Part shown: positions 22,677 through 31,935 of the stretch, piece by piece | How the letters are laid out: the number at the start of each line of letters is the position of its first letter | How positions within the stretch are numbered: the first letter of the stretch is position 1 | From: Mesorhizobium sp. WSM3859 | GTDB lineage: Bacteria > Pseudomonadota > Alphaproteobacteria > Rhizobiales > Rhizobiaceae | Direction of reading: 5' to 3' | Length of the DNA stretch: 64,000 nt | Assembly: GCF_002295065.1 (NCBI RefSeq) | Contig: NZ_NSGG01000018.1 | Coordinates: 1-64,000, forward strand | Notes under the pieces: generated by a model | Database searches by the model: none | What the model saw: the letters and a program-made list of their open reading frames with translations, nothing else | What the model was told of the DNA's origin: nothing | Position numbers and translations under genes: made by a program

Positions 22677-25178
22677 TCACCCCCTTTTCAACACCTTCCC
22701 CAGCTTGAAGAATTCCTTCCAGGGATCGGCCTTCTTTAGCTGCGCCAGCGTCGCCTCGTCGCCAAGCGGGAAGGCATTCGGAGCCAGCCCCTTCTCGATC
22801 TCCGGCCAGGTCACCGGCATCGATATCGTCGCGCCCCTCTTGGCGCGCGAGGAATAGGGCGCGACCGTGGTCGAGCCGCGACCGTTGCGCAGATAGTCGA
22901 CGAAGATCTTTCCGGTACGCGCCTTCTTGGACAAAGTCGCCGTGTAGCGGTCGGGCGCGGCCTGCTCCAGCGCGCGGGCGAAGTCGTGCGCGAAATCCTT
23001 GACCTCGTCCCATTCCGCCGAGGGCTTCAGCGGCACCAGCACATGATAGCCCTTGCCGCCGGAGGTCTTGACCAGATTGGGCAGCGACAGCTCGTCGAGC
23101 TGCCTGCGGATGTCGAGCGCCGCCTCGCGCACCCGGCCGACGTCGACGCCTTCGTCCGGATCGAGGTCGAAGATGATCTGATCCGGCTTTTCCAGCTCAT
23201 CGATCGTCGAGCCCCAGATATGGACCTCGACCACGCCGTACTGGACCAGCGCCGCAAGGCCGTCGAAATCCTTGATGTAGAGGATCTCCTCGCCATCCGT
23301 CGGATCCTTCATTCTGGCGATCTTGTCGCTCATGCCGGGCGAGGCGTGTTTCTGGAAGAAGCGCTGGCCGTGGATGCCGTCCGGCGCGCGCACGAGGCTC
23401 AGCGGCCGGTTGACGACGAATTGTTCCATACGCGGCCACACCAGCGCGTAGTGCTCTAGCAGGTTCTGCTTCGAGACCTTCTCGTCGGGCCACAACAGCT
23501 TGTCGGGATGCGAGAGCTTTATCGATGTCTTTGCCGTTCCGGCCGAGGGCTTTGACGGCGCTTTTGCGCCCGGCTTGGCTTCGCTCCCGGCCTTCTTCGG
23601 CTTTTCCTCCACGACTTCCTCCGCCGGCTTGTCCTCGCGCAGCCCCTGGAACGAGGCGTGGCGGATTATACGGTCGGATGTCCAGCTGCGGAACTCCACC
23701 TCGCCGACAAGCTCGGGCTTGACGAAGGTGAGCCCCTTGCCCTTCGGCACCGCCGCCGAGAAGGGCGATGTCTTCGCCTCGAGGCGATCGAGCTTCTTTT
23801 TCAGATCCGTCATCACCTTGCCGGAAAAGCCGGTGCCGACACGGCCGGCGTAATTGAGCTTGCCGCCTTCATAATAGCCGACGAGAAGCGAGCGCACGCC
23901 CCGCCCGGTCTTGTCCGAAGGCAGATAGCCGCCGATGACGAATTCCTGCCTGAGCGTGCATTTCGACTTGATCCAGGTGAGCCCCCGCCCGCTGCGATAA
24001 GGCGCGTCGGCGCGCTTCGACACCACGCCTTCCAGGCCCATGCGGCAGACATGCTGCAGCATGACCTTGCCGGGCTCGTGGAAATGATCGCTGAAGCGCA
24101 GCGCCGAATCCTCGGGCTGCCGGCCCAGCAGCTCGGCCAGCGCCTGCTTGCGCTCGACCAGCGGCTCACGGCGCAGATCCTCACCATCAAGGCGCATTGA
24201 ATCGAACACATAATAGATGAAGCGGTCGGCGCGGCGCGCCGACAGGTCCGCCTGCAGCAGCGGGAAGGACGACGCGCCGCTGTCGGCAAGCACCACGACC
24301 TCGCCGTCGATAATCGCATCGCGGCATTTCAATTTGGCCAGCGCCGCCGTGACCGGCCCGTCGAATTTTTCCGTCCAGTCGAGACCGGCGCGGGTGAGCA
24401 GCCTGACCTCGCTGCCTTCGATCTGCGCCTGCATGCGATAGCCGTCGAATTTCACTTCATGCAGCCAGTCGTCGCCGGCCGGCGCTTCCTTCTCCAGTGT
24501 CGCCAGCTGCGGCTCGATGAATTCGAGCTTCCGGACCTGGCCGGCCTTGGCCTTGCCGGCGGCCGGCCTGTTGGACTGCCAGACCTTCGGTGTCTGCCCC
24601 TTGGCCGCCTTGCCTTCGCCGACCTCCTCGATGGTCAGGCCCGATTTCACCGATTTCGGTTCTTCTTCGAGGATGTCCTCGCCAGGACGGGCGGCGGCAT
24701 CGTCGGATTTGATCAGCAGCCAATTGTCGCGCTTCTCGCCGGGGCGGGGCCTCAACCTGACCAAGTGCCAGCGGCCGTTGAGCTTGTGGCCTTCGAGCTC
24801 GAAGTCGATATGGCCTTTCTTCATGCCCTTGGCCGGATCGCCATCGGGCACCCATCTGCCTTCGTCCCAGACGATGACGGCGCCGCCGCCATACTGGCCC
24901 TTCGGTATGGTGCCTTCGAAGGAAGCGTAGTCGATCGGGTGATCCTCGACATGCACGGCTAGCCGCTTCTCATGCGGGTCGAGGCTCGGGCCGCGCGTAA
25001 CCGCCCAGCTCCACAGCACGCCGTCGTGTTCCAGGCGGAAATCGTAATGAAGCCGCGTGGCGGCATGCTTCTGGACCACGAAGATGCCGCCGGCCTGCTT
25101 GCCGCGTTTCACCTTGCCGGCCGGCTCGGCGGTTCTCCTGAAATCGCGCTTGGCGTGATATTGTTCGAGGCTCGCCAT
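22677..25178 (-). CDS. ligD: DNA ligase D (LigD), multifunctional NHEJ enzyme
   Basis: 833-aa ATP-dependent ligase for non-homologous end joining. Domain order is 3'-phosphoesterase (about 1-165, with LHYDFRLEHDG), ligase (about 215-530, nucleotidyl-accepting Lys243 in EVKFDGYRM) and primase/polymerase (about 555-830, with IIFDLDPDEG carrying the metal Asp pair). Lys/Ala/Pro-rich linkers join the parts. All three catalytic units look intact, so end processing, gap filling and sealing can be done by one protein. It follows ku by 8 bp in an operon. Confidence 0.95.
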   Translation of the reverse strand: MASLEQYHAKRDFRRTAEPAGKVKRGKQAGGIFVVQKHAATRLHYDFRLEHDGVLWSWAVTRGPSLDPHEKRLAVHVEDHPIDYASFEGTIPKGQYGGGAVIVWDEGRWVPDGDPAKGMKKGHIDFELEGHKLNGRWHLVRLRPRPGEKRDNWLLIKSDDAAARPGEDILEEEPKSVKSGLTIEEVGEGKAAKGQTPKVWQSNRPAAGKAKAGQVRKLEFIEPQLATLEKEAPAGDDWLHEVKFDGYRMQAQIEGSEVRLLTRAGLDWTEKFDGPVTAALAKLKCRDAIIDGEVVVLADSGASSFPLLQADLSARRADRFIYYVFDSMRLDGEDLRREPLVERKQALAELLGRQPEDSALRFSDHFHEPGKVMLQHVCRMGLEGVVSKRADAPYRSGRGLTWIKSKCTLRQEFVIGGYLPSDKTGRGVRSLLVGYYEGGKLNYAGRVGTGFSGKVMTDLKKKLDRLEAKTSPFSAAVPKGKGLTFVKPELVGEVEFRSWTSDRIIRHASFQGLREDKPAEEVVEEKPKKAGSEAKPGAKAPSKPSAGTAKTSIKLSHPDKLLWPDEKVSKQNLLEHYALVWPRMEQFVVNRPLSLVRAPDGIHGQRFFQKHASPGMSDKIARMKDPTDGEEILYIKDFDGLAALVQYGVVEVHIWGSTIDELEKPDQIIFDLDPDEGVDVGRVREAALDIRRQLDELSLPNLVKTSGGKGYHVLVPLKPSAEWDEVKDFAHDFARALEQAAPDRYTATLSKKARTGKIFVDYLRNGRGSTTVAPYSSRAKRGATISMPVTWPEIEKGLAPNAFPLGDEATLAQLKKADPWKEFFKLGKVLKRG

Positions 25179-25186
25179 TGCAGCTC

Positions 25187-26047
25187 CTATGCGGACTTTC
25201 GCTTCGGCGCGGCCTTGGCCTTCGCCCGTTTGGCCGGCGCTTTGGACGATGCCTTGCCGGCTTTGCCGTCATCCGCGTTGAGGCTCTTCTTCAGCGCGTC
25301 GAACAGGTTGACGACATTGGACGGTTTCGGCGATGCCTTGGGCTTTGGCGCCTTTCTCCCGGCCTTCTTGGAGCGGACCAGCTCGAGCAGCGATTCCTCG
25401 TACCGATCCCTGAACTTTGCAGGGTCGAACTTCGCCTTCTTCTTGTCGATGATATTCTCGGCCAGCCCGATCATCTCGCCGTCCAGCTTCGTCGACTGGA
25501 TATCGGCGAAGACGCCGGACGCGTCGCGCACCGTGTCGCCATAGCGCAGCGTCGTCAGCAGCATGCCTTTGCCGAACGGCTCGATCATCGCCGGGCGCTC
25601 GCGCTGATAAAGCACGATGCGGGCGAGGCCTGCCATTTTCTTCTCCGCAAGCGCATCGCGAATGACGGCGAAGGCCTCCTGCGAGACCTTGTCTGCGGGC
25701 GAGACATAATAGGGCGTGTCGAGATAGACTTGGTCTATCGAGGCCTTATCGACAAAACCGTCGAGGTCGAGCGTGTGGGAGGACTCGATCTGGACAGCCT
25801 CGATATCCTCGTCCTCGATGCGGATGAATTCGTCCTTGCCGACCTCGAAGCCCCTGACCTCCTCATCCTCTTCCAGCGGCTTTTGGCTTTTCTGGTCGAC
25901 ATAGACACGACGGACCCTGTTGCCGGTCTTGCGGTTGAGGATGTGGAAGGACACCTTTTCGGCATGGGTGACGACGTTGCTCAATTCGATGGCGCAGGTG
26001 ACCAGTGAAAGCTTGAGATAACCGCTCCAGGCGGGGCGCGGCGCCAT
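25187..26047 (-). CDS. ku: Ku, NHEJ DNA end-binding protein
   Basis: Homodimeric ring protein that binds double-strand ends and recruits LigD, 286 aa. The N-terminus MAPRPAWSGYLKLSLVTCAI and the segments RRVYVDQKSQKPLEEDEEVR and LDTPYYVSPADK are standard for bacterial Ku. The C-terminus beyond residue 235 is Lys/Ala-rich, the usual LigD/DNA-binding tail. The start at 26047 is preceded by AAGGAG; an earlier in-frame ATG at 26074 is unlikely. It is 8 bp from ligD and 102 bp downstream of a DUF892 gene. Confidence 0.94.
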   Translation of the reverse strand: MAPRPAWSGYLKLSLVTCAIELSNVVTHAEKVSFHILNRKTGNRVRRVYVDQKSQKPLEEDEEVRGFEVGKDEFIRIEDEDIEAVQIESSHTLDLDGFVDKASIDQVYLDTPYYVSPADKVSQEAFAVIRDALAEKKMAGLARIVLYQRERPAMIEPFGKGMLLTTLRYGDTVRDASGVFADIQSTKLDGEMIGLAENIIDKKKAKFDPAKFRDRYEESLLELVRSKKAGRKAPKPKASPKPSNVVNLFDALKKSLNADDGKAGKASSKAPAKRAKAKAAPKRKSA

Positions 26048-26149
26048 GACAAACTCCTTGCAGCATCGAGACAAACCGAAACGGCCTGAGCGCCGCTTCG
26101 GTTCCCGGGAACGGGAAGGCCGACGCCATGTGCCGACCTTCCTGGCAGG

Positions 26150-26656
26150 CTACTCGGCGGCCTGCAGGTTGACCTTGCTCTCGGCGATCTCGGTGAGCTT
26201 GCGGTCGGTCGCCTCTTCTTCCTTGAGGTTCTTGGCGAGCACATTGGCGCAGTCGCTACGGCCGAGCTGCTTCGCCCAGGCGATCAGCGTGCCGTAGCGC
26301 GTTATCTCATAGTGCTCGACGGCCTGCGCCGAAGCGATCAGCGCCGCATCGAGGACTTCCTTGTCGTCGACATCGCCGCTCACCTCGTCGGCCTCTGCGA
26401 GGATGCCGTCGATGGCCGGGCAATTGACCGTCTTGGCCTTGACGCCGTGCAGCTCGAACACCTGCTCGACCCGCTCGATGTGCCCCTTGGTCTGGGTGAG
26501 ATGCTTCTCGAAGCCCGCCTTCAATTGCGGATCGGTCGCCTTGTCGATCATCTTCGGCAGCGATTTCTCGATCTGCTTTTCGGCATAATAGATGTCGCGC
26601 AGCGTGTGGATGAAGAGATCGTCCAGCGTCTTGATGTCTTTCGAAAAGAAGCCCAT
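26150..26656 (-). CDS. DUF892/YciF-like ferritin-fold protein
   Basis: 168-aa four-helix protein of the DUF892 (YciE/YciF) family. Conserved helices are TLDDLFIHTLRDIYYAEKQI, LKAGFEKHLTQTKGHIERVE and AQAVEHYEITRYGTLIAWA, with Glu/His residues spaced as in ferritin-like di-iron sites. Family members are stress-induced; the biochemical role is unknown. It is on the same strand just upstream of ku-ligD and probably shares regulation with them, linking the end-joining genes to a stress (perhaps stationary-phase) programme. Confidence 0.88.
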   Translation of the reverse strand: MGFFSKDIKTLDDLFIHTLRDIYYAEKQIEKSLPKMIDKATDPQLKAGFEKHLTQTKGHIERVEQVFELHGVKAKTVNCPAIDGILAEADEVSGDVDDKEVLDAALIASAQAVEHYEITRYGTLIAWAKQLGRSDCANVLAKNLKEEEATDRKLTEIAESKVNLQAAE

Positions 26657-27053
26657 GGCGGTTGCCTTTCCATGTTTCGCGTTGTGGGAAGGTTGCGCGG
26701 CGGACAGCCGTCAACATGGCCGGGTTCATCCCGGCCTTGCGGTGTCAACGTCGTCTTCCGTGACAGGTTCCTGCCGGGCCTGTTCCGCGAAAGGAAATTT
26801 CCGGGCGCCACCTGGAGACGAAACAGAAGCCCTGCCAAGCGACATCCGAACGAAACATATGTGGTGCAAAAGTCACACGGCTCGGAAACGCGACGAAAGG
26901 CACCGAAACACCGCGAATCAGCCGCAATCCGGCCACGATGCAACGAGTTTCGGACCAGAAATTAACATCACGTTCACCGACTATTCACGCCTCGACGCTA
27001 TGCTCTCGAACAAATCGGACGGGACATCCGAAAGCGGGACAGGGACAGGTAAA
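26657..27053. other. Intergenic region, no gene seen
   Basis: About 400 bp between the divergent DUF892 gene and the small ORF at 27054. The right half is relatively AT-rich (AATTAACATCACGTTCACCG near 26960). Promoters for both sides should lie here, but no site can be named with confidence. Confidence 0.5.
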
Positions 27054-27200
27054 ATGAACTTCTGGAATCACATCTCCGGCTACGCCGCCGCCATTCGCGA
27101 ATTCGTCGCGCCGACCTATCGGCCGGAGCGCTACTACATGCGCGGCCCCGGTCCGGCCTGCGCGCGCCGCGGCAACTCGCTGGGCGTGAGCGCGAACTGA
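27054..27200 (+). CDS. Small hypothetical protein (48 aa)
   Basis: Short frame beginning MNFWNHISGYAAAIREFVAP and then TYRPERYYMRGPG. Its N-terminus has the composition of a real amphipathic peptide. GGGACAGG lies about 5 bp upstream of the ATG as a weak ribosome-binding site. No recognised family. A second small frame starts 3 bp after its stop. Either could be real; evidence is composition and spacing only. Confidence 0.4.
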   Translation: MNFWNHISGYAAAIREFVAPTYRPERYYMRGPGPACARRGNSLGVSAN

Positions 27201-27202
27201 TC

Positions 27203-27328
27203 ATGACCCGCGTACGCGCCCATCACAGCCGCATCTGCCGGCCGGCCACCGACCAGCGCGCCACCACCTATCGCGCCGAGCGCCTTGTGCTCGCCGCCAA
27301 CTGGCGTGCGACAACGCCGCGACTTTGA
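27203..27328 (+). CDS. Small basic hypothetical protein (41 aa)
   Basis: Starts MTRVRAHHSRICRPATDQRA and ends TTPRL, strongly basic, with no recognised family. It begins 3 bp after the stop of the preceding 48-aa frame, so the two would be co-translated. Low confidence because no ribosome-binding site is distinct from the upstream coding sequence. Confidence 0.25.
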   Translation: MTRVRAHHSRICRPATDQRATTYRAERLVLAANWRATTPRL

Positions 27329-27366
27329 CGCCGCCGCCGGCTGGCTTAATGTCTCCCTAGTTTGAC

Positions 27367-27409
27367 GCAATTCCCGACGGAAAACCGCTCACACTTTTCC
27401 TGGAATTGC
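27367..27409. repeat. Rhizobial hairpin repeat (GCAATTCC...GGAATTGC)
   Basis: Perfect 8-base arms GCAATTCC and GGAATTGC flank GGAAAACCGC and ACTTTTC. A shortened relative with GCAGTTCC/GGAATTGC lies at 50128-50153. Such elements are widespread in rhizobial intergenic DNA; function unknown. Confidence 0.7.
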
Positions 27410-27437
27410 TTTAGGGACACAAGCAGCCGGGGCCGCC

Positions 27438-27890
27438 ATGACCGACCTGCCCGAACCGAACCGTCCCGCCTCTCCAAGCCAGGCCTATGATACACGCTAC
27501 CCGCTGATCGTCTTCGACGGCGTCTGTGTGTTCTGCTCGGGCTTCGTCCAGCTTGTCCTGAAACTCGACCGGGAAAAACGCTTCCGCTTCGCCACGGCGC
27601 AGTCGCCGCTCGGCGAGGCGCTGTTTCGCCGGCACGGGCTGCCGACCGACGATTACGACAGCAACCTCGCCATCATCGACGGCGCAGCCTTCACCAAGCT
27701 CGACAGTTTCGTCGCCGTCATGACCGCGCTCGGCTGGCCCTGGCGCGCCGCGAAGGCGCTGCTCATCCTGCCGCGGCCGCTGCGCGACTGGCTCTACGAC
27801 CGCGTCGCCAGGAACCGCTACGCGCTGTTCGGCCGCAAGGACAGTTGCGATATTCCGTCGGCCGAACTGAGGCAGCGGCTGATCGGCTAA
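27438..27890 (+). CDS. DCC-family (DUF393) thiol-disulfide oxidoreductase-like protein
   Basis: 150-aa protein of the DUF393/DCC family. The name-giving motif is seen as FDGVCVFCSGFVQL (Asp-x-x-Cys-x-x-Cys, near residues 26-35), and the later segments FRFATAQSPLGEALF and YALFGRKDSCDIP match the family. A thioredoxin-like redox role is assumed from the motif. It stands alone between small ORFs and the YCII/sigma factor pair. Confidence 0.87.
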   Translation: MTDLPEPNRPASPSQAYDTRYPLIVFDGVCVFCSGFVQLVLKLDREKRFRFATAQSPLGEALFRRHGLPTDDYDSNLAIIDGAAFTKLDSFVAVMTALGWPWRAAKALLILPRPLRDWLYDRVARNRYALFGRKDSCDIPSAELRQRLIG

Positions 27891-28046
27891 GGAGTTGAGA
27901 GGAACGAACAAGCGCAGAGTGAATGGCCTACTTTGCATGCACCGCGACAGGTAGCAAAAAATTTCGGGCGCCTGTCGAAATCGGTCGATGCCGCACGACA
28001 TAGGTCGGCACGCAATGACGCGGCCTTCAAGAAACGGGAGAAGACC

Positions 28047-28418
28047 ATGCGATACATGCTTTTGATCTACAATGACGAAGCCGCGATGGCGAATGCTCCG
28101 ACAGAGCGGACCCAACAGGTGCTCGCCGCCTATGGTGCCTATACCGAGGCGCTGAAGAAATCCGGCGCTTATATCGCCGGCGAGCGGCTGCGCCCGACCC
28201 AGGCGGCCACCTCGGTGCGGCTCGCCGGGGGCAAGACCAACGTGCTCGACGGCCCCTATGCCGACACCAAGGAGCAATTGGCAGGTTTCTACATGATCGA
28301 GGCGGCCGACATCGACACGGCCATCGAATGGGGCGCGCGCTGTCCCGCGTCCTCCACCGGCACGGTCGAGGTGCGGCCGATCTGGGAAATGGCAGAGTAC
28401 GTCGCCGCCGCCGAGTGA
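28047..28418 (+). CDS. YCII/DGPF-domain protein
   Basis: 123-aa single-domain protein with the diagnostic DGPYADTKEQLAGFYMIEA segment. The start at 28047 gives the usual N-terminus MRYMLLIYNDEAA and follows GGGAGAAG. DGPF/YCII proteins are regularly encoded beside ECF42-type sigma factors, as here (6 bp before the next gene). They are thought to belong to the regulon or signalling of that sigma factor; the exact role is not known. Confidence 0.9.
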   Translation: MRYMLLIYNDEAAMANAPTERTQQVLAAYGAYTEALKKSGAYIAGERLRPTQAATSVRLAGGKTNVLDGPYADTKEQLAGFYMIEAADIDTAIEWGARCPASSTGTVEVRPIWEMAEYVAAAE

Positions 28419-28424
28419 CCCGCG

Positions 28425-29672
28425 ATGGACGACCGCTCGGAGATCGCGCGGGCGGCGGCGGAGGCGGCCGCCCGGCGCAGCTACGGCAAGCTGGTCGCCT
28501 GGCTGGCGGCGCGCACGCGCGATGTCGCCGGCGCCGAGGATGCGCTGGCCGATGCCTTCGCCGCCGCACTGGAGCGCTGGCCGCGGACAGGCGTGCCGGC
28601 GCAGCCGGAAGCCTGGCTGCTTGCGGTGGCGCGCCGGCGCGACGTCGACGCCGTGCGGCGGCGGCTGACCGGCGAGGCGGCGCGCGATCACCTGCAGCTG
28701 ATCGCCGAGGAGATGGAGGCGCGCATGCTCGGCGAGGAGCTGCCCGACGACCGGTTGCGGCTGATGTTCGCCTGCGCCCATCCGGCGATCGAGGCCAGCG
28801 TGCGCGCGCCGCTGATCCTGCAGACGATCCTGGGTTTCGACGCCGCGACGATCGCCTCGGCCTTCCTGGTTTCGCCGGCGACGATGGGCCAGCGACTGGT
28901 GCGGGCCAAGGCGCGCATCCGCGAGACCGGGATCCCGTTCCGCGTGCCGGAGCAGGCGGAACTGGGCGAGCGGCTGGGCACGGTGCTCGAAGCCATCTAC
29001 GCTACCTTCGCCGAGGGCTGGTCGGATGCGACCGGTACCGACAGCCGGCGGCGCAACCTCGCTGGCGAAGGCATCTGGCTCGGACGGCTGGTCGCCTCGC
29101 TGATGCCGGACGAGCCGGAGGCGCTCGGACTGCTGGCGCTGATGCTGTTCGCCGAGGCGCGCCGCTCGGCGAGGCGCGGGCCGGGTGGAGACTTCGTGCC
29201 TTTGGCCGAGCAGGATATCGCGCTCTGGGACGACAGCCTGATCGACGAGGCGGAAGCCCTGCTGGCGGGCGCCGCGCAAAGGGGCATCATCGGCCGCTAC
29301 CAGCTGGAAGCCGCCGTGCAGTCCGCCCACACCGCGCGCCGGCGCGGCGGCGGCACCGACTGGGCGGCCATCCGCCAGCTTTACGACGCGCTGCTGTCCA
29401 TAGCCGGTTCACCGGTGGTGGCGATCAACCGCGCGGTGGCGATCGCCGAAACCGAGGGCGCTACGGCCGGGCTGGCGGCGCTCTATGTGCTGGGCGAGGA
29501 TAAGCGGCTGCAGGACTACCAGCCCTATTGGGCCGCGCGCGCCGGGCTCTTGGCCAGGCTCGGTAATATCAGGCAGGCGGCGCAGGCCTACGACCAGGCG
29601 ATCGGCCTCGAGCGCGACCCGGCGCTGCGCCGCTTCCTGCAGGGCGAGAAGGCGAAGCTTGTCGGGGGTTAG
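28425..29672 (+). CDS. ECF42-like RNA polymerase sigma factor with C-terminal extension
   Basis: 415-aa sigma factor. Region 2 is at about residues 15-85 (AARRSYGKLVAWLAARTRDV through AWLLAVARRRDVDAVRRR), region 4 at about 110-170, and then a helical C-terminal part of about 240 aa (DUF6596 and TPR-like, with RNLAGEGIWLGRLVASLMPD). This is the architecture of the ECF42 group, which has no anti-sigma factor and is paired with DGPF/YCII proteins. The start lies 6 bp after the YCII gene. Control probably works through the C-terminal extension. Confidence 0.9.
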   Translation: MDDRSEIARAAAEAAARRSYGKLVAWLAARTRDVAGAEDALADAFAAALERWPRTGVPAQPEAWLLAVARRRDVDAVRRRLTGEAARDHLQLIAEEMEARMLGEELPDDRLRLMFACAHPAIEASVRAPLILQTILGFDAATIASAFLVSPATMGQRLVRAKARIRETGIPFRVPEQAELGERLGTVLEAIYATFAEGWSDATGTDSRRRNLAGEGIWLGRLVASLMPDEPEALGLLALMLFAEARRSARRGPGGDFVPLAEQDIALWDDSLIDEAEALLAGAAQRGIIGRYQLEAAVQSAHTARRRGGGTDWAAIRQLYDALLSIAGSPVVAINRAVAIAETEGATAGLAALYVLGEDKRLQDYQPYWAARAGLLARLGNIRQAAQAYDQAIGLERDPALRRFLQGEKAKLVGG

Positions 29673-29700
29673 GCAAACTGTTGAGGCTGGAGGGACAGCG

Positions 29701-29857
29701 CCCCCCTCTGTCCTGCCGGACATCTCCCCCACGAGGGGGGAGATTGGCCGCCACGCCGGCTTTCGCCAATCTCCGACGTTGTAAAATCGAACCAGGCGCC
29801 GAAGCTGCTAATCTCCCCCCTCGTGGGGGAGATGTCCGGCAGGACAGAGGGGGGCGC
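29701..29857. repeat. Family A composite repeat (inverted pair with spacer)
   Basis: Left unit CCCCCCTCTGTCCTGCCGGA with the CTCCCCC/GGGGGGAG hairpin; spacer containing GCTTTCGCCAATCTCCGACG and TTG; right unit CTCCCCCCTCGTGGGGGAG, TGTCCGGCAGGACAGAGG. Fills the gap between the convergent sigma factor and cysK genes. Confidence 0.85.
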
Positions 29858-29888
29858 GAAGGATCTCGGCGCTCGGGCGTTTGGGCGC

Positions 29889-30869
<981 letters not shown>

Positions 30870-31059
30870 TTGGTTCGCTCCCAGGGCAATGGCATAGGCA
30901 AAACAGAATAGGGCTTTCAGCCGCGCAAGATAGGCCGGCGTTTGAAAATATCCGAGTGGGGCGGTTGCTGAAAAGCGCGCCGCAGCGGAAATGCATTTTC
31001 CGCGGTCAGCGGTTTCAGGAATGGTTTGGCTGAAATCGGGGAGCGGCTGACATTGGAGC

Positions 31060-31677
31060 CTATTGCCGCGCAGCAATGGCCGCGGCCGCGCCCATCATGA
31101 AGCCGGCGGCTGTGCGGTTCAGCACCTTCAGCGCACGCGGCGATTTCAGGAACCAGCGCACCTTGGCGGCCAGCGCCAGATAAGGCACCAGCACCAAGAA
31201 CAGCACCGCCACGGTTAGCATCGCCAGGATGGCGTAGTCGGAGAGCGTGATCGTCTTCAGGTCGACGATGGTCGGCGTGATGGCGAGATAGAAGATCATC
31301 GTCTTGGGATTGCCGAGCGTCACCGTCAGCCCGGCGATGAAGCTCGACACCAGCCCGCCCTTGGCCTTCCGCGCCTCGACGGTCTCGGGCGAGATGCCGC
31401 TGGTCCAGAAGCGCCAGGCGAGGAAGGCGAGATAGGCGACGCCGGCCCATTTGATGGCGAGGAAGACCATGCCGAAGGTCTGAGCGACGAAGGCCAGGCC
31501 CAGCACCACGGCGGTGAGATAGGTGAGGTCGCCGAGCATCAGGCCGAACGACATGGCGAGCGAGGAACGGAACCCGGAGCCGAGCGCGCGGGCGACCAGC
31601 GCCGTTACGCCGGGGCCGGGAATGGCGGCAGCGACGCCGAGCGCGGCGCTGTAAGCGAGGAATCCGGTGAGTGTCAT
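31060..31677 (-). CDS. LysE-family amino-acid exporter
   Basis: 205-aa inner-membrane protein with six predicted helices. The family signature PGPGVTALVARALGSGFRSS is at residues 20-39, and SFIAGLTVTLGNPKTMIFYL is the second conserved part. Family members export amino acids or their derivatives (lysine, threonine, homoserine lactone). Substrate not determinable. It is 190 bp upstream of cysK on the same strand, too far to claim an operon. Confidence 0.88.
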   Translation of the reverse strand: MTLTGFLAYSAALGVAAAIPGPGVTALVARALGSGFRSSLAMSFGLMLGDLTYLTAVVLGLAFVAQTFGMVFLAIKWAGVAYLAFLAWRFWTSGISPETVEARKAKGGLVSSFIAGLTVTLGNPKTMIFYLAITPTIVDLKTITLSDYAILAMLTVAVLFLVLVPYLALAAKVRWFLKSPRALKVLNRTAAGFMMGAAAAIAARQ

Positions 31678-31760
31678 GGTTGCAGTCCCGAGATAGGGAC
31701 GCGCTTGTCGCACGAAATCGAACGGAAATGAATTCGCTATCGGGCAATTCGTTTGCGCCA

Positions 31761-31912
31761 GCCCCCTCATCCGGCCGCTGCGCGGCCACCTTCTCCCCGA
31801 GGGGAGAAGAGATTGCGTCGGCGCCGACCGCTCCTCTCCCCCCGGGGAGAGGTCGGATTGCCCCGAATTGCCCTTAGCAATTCGGTTGGCAATCCGGGTG
31901 AGGGGGACCTGC
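31761..31912. repeat. Family B MITE-like inverted repeat, copy 2
   Basis: Same order and ends as the copy at 19518-19669: CCCCCTCATCCGG at the left, CCGGGTGAGGGGG at the right, two C/G-rich hairpins and the GAATTGC hairpin inside. Located between lysE-type and sorbosone-dehydrogenase-like genes. Confidence 0.82.
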
Positions 31913-31935
31913 GCGCGAGGGCGAACGGGTACCGG

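Noticed and set aside
27411..29330. Minus-strand frame of 639 codons over DCC, YCII and sigma factor genes
   Set aside because: It crosses three convincing genes and intergenic DNA; no domain is visible.
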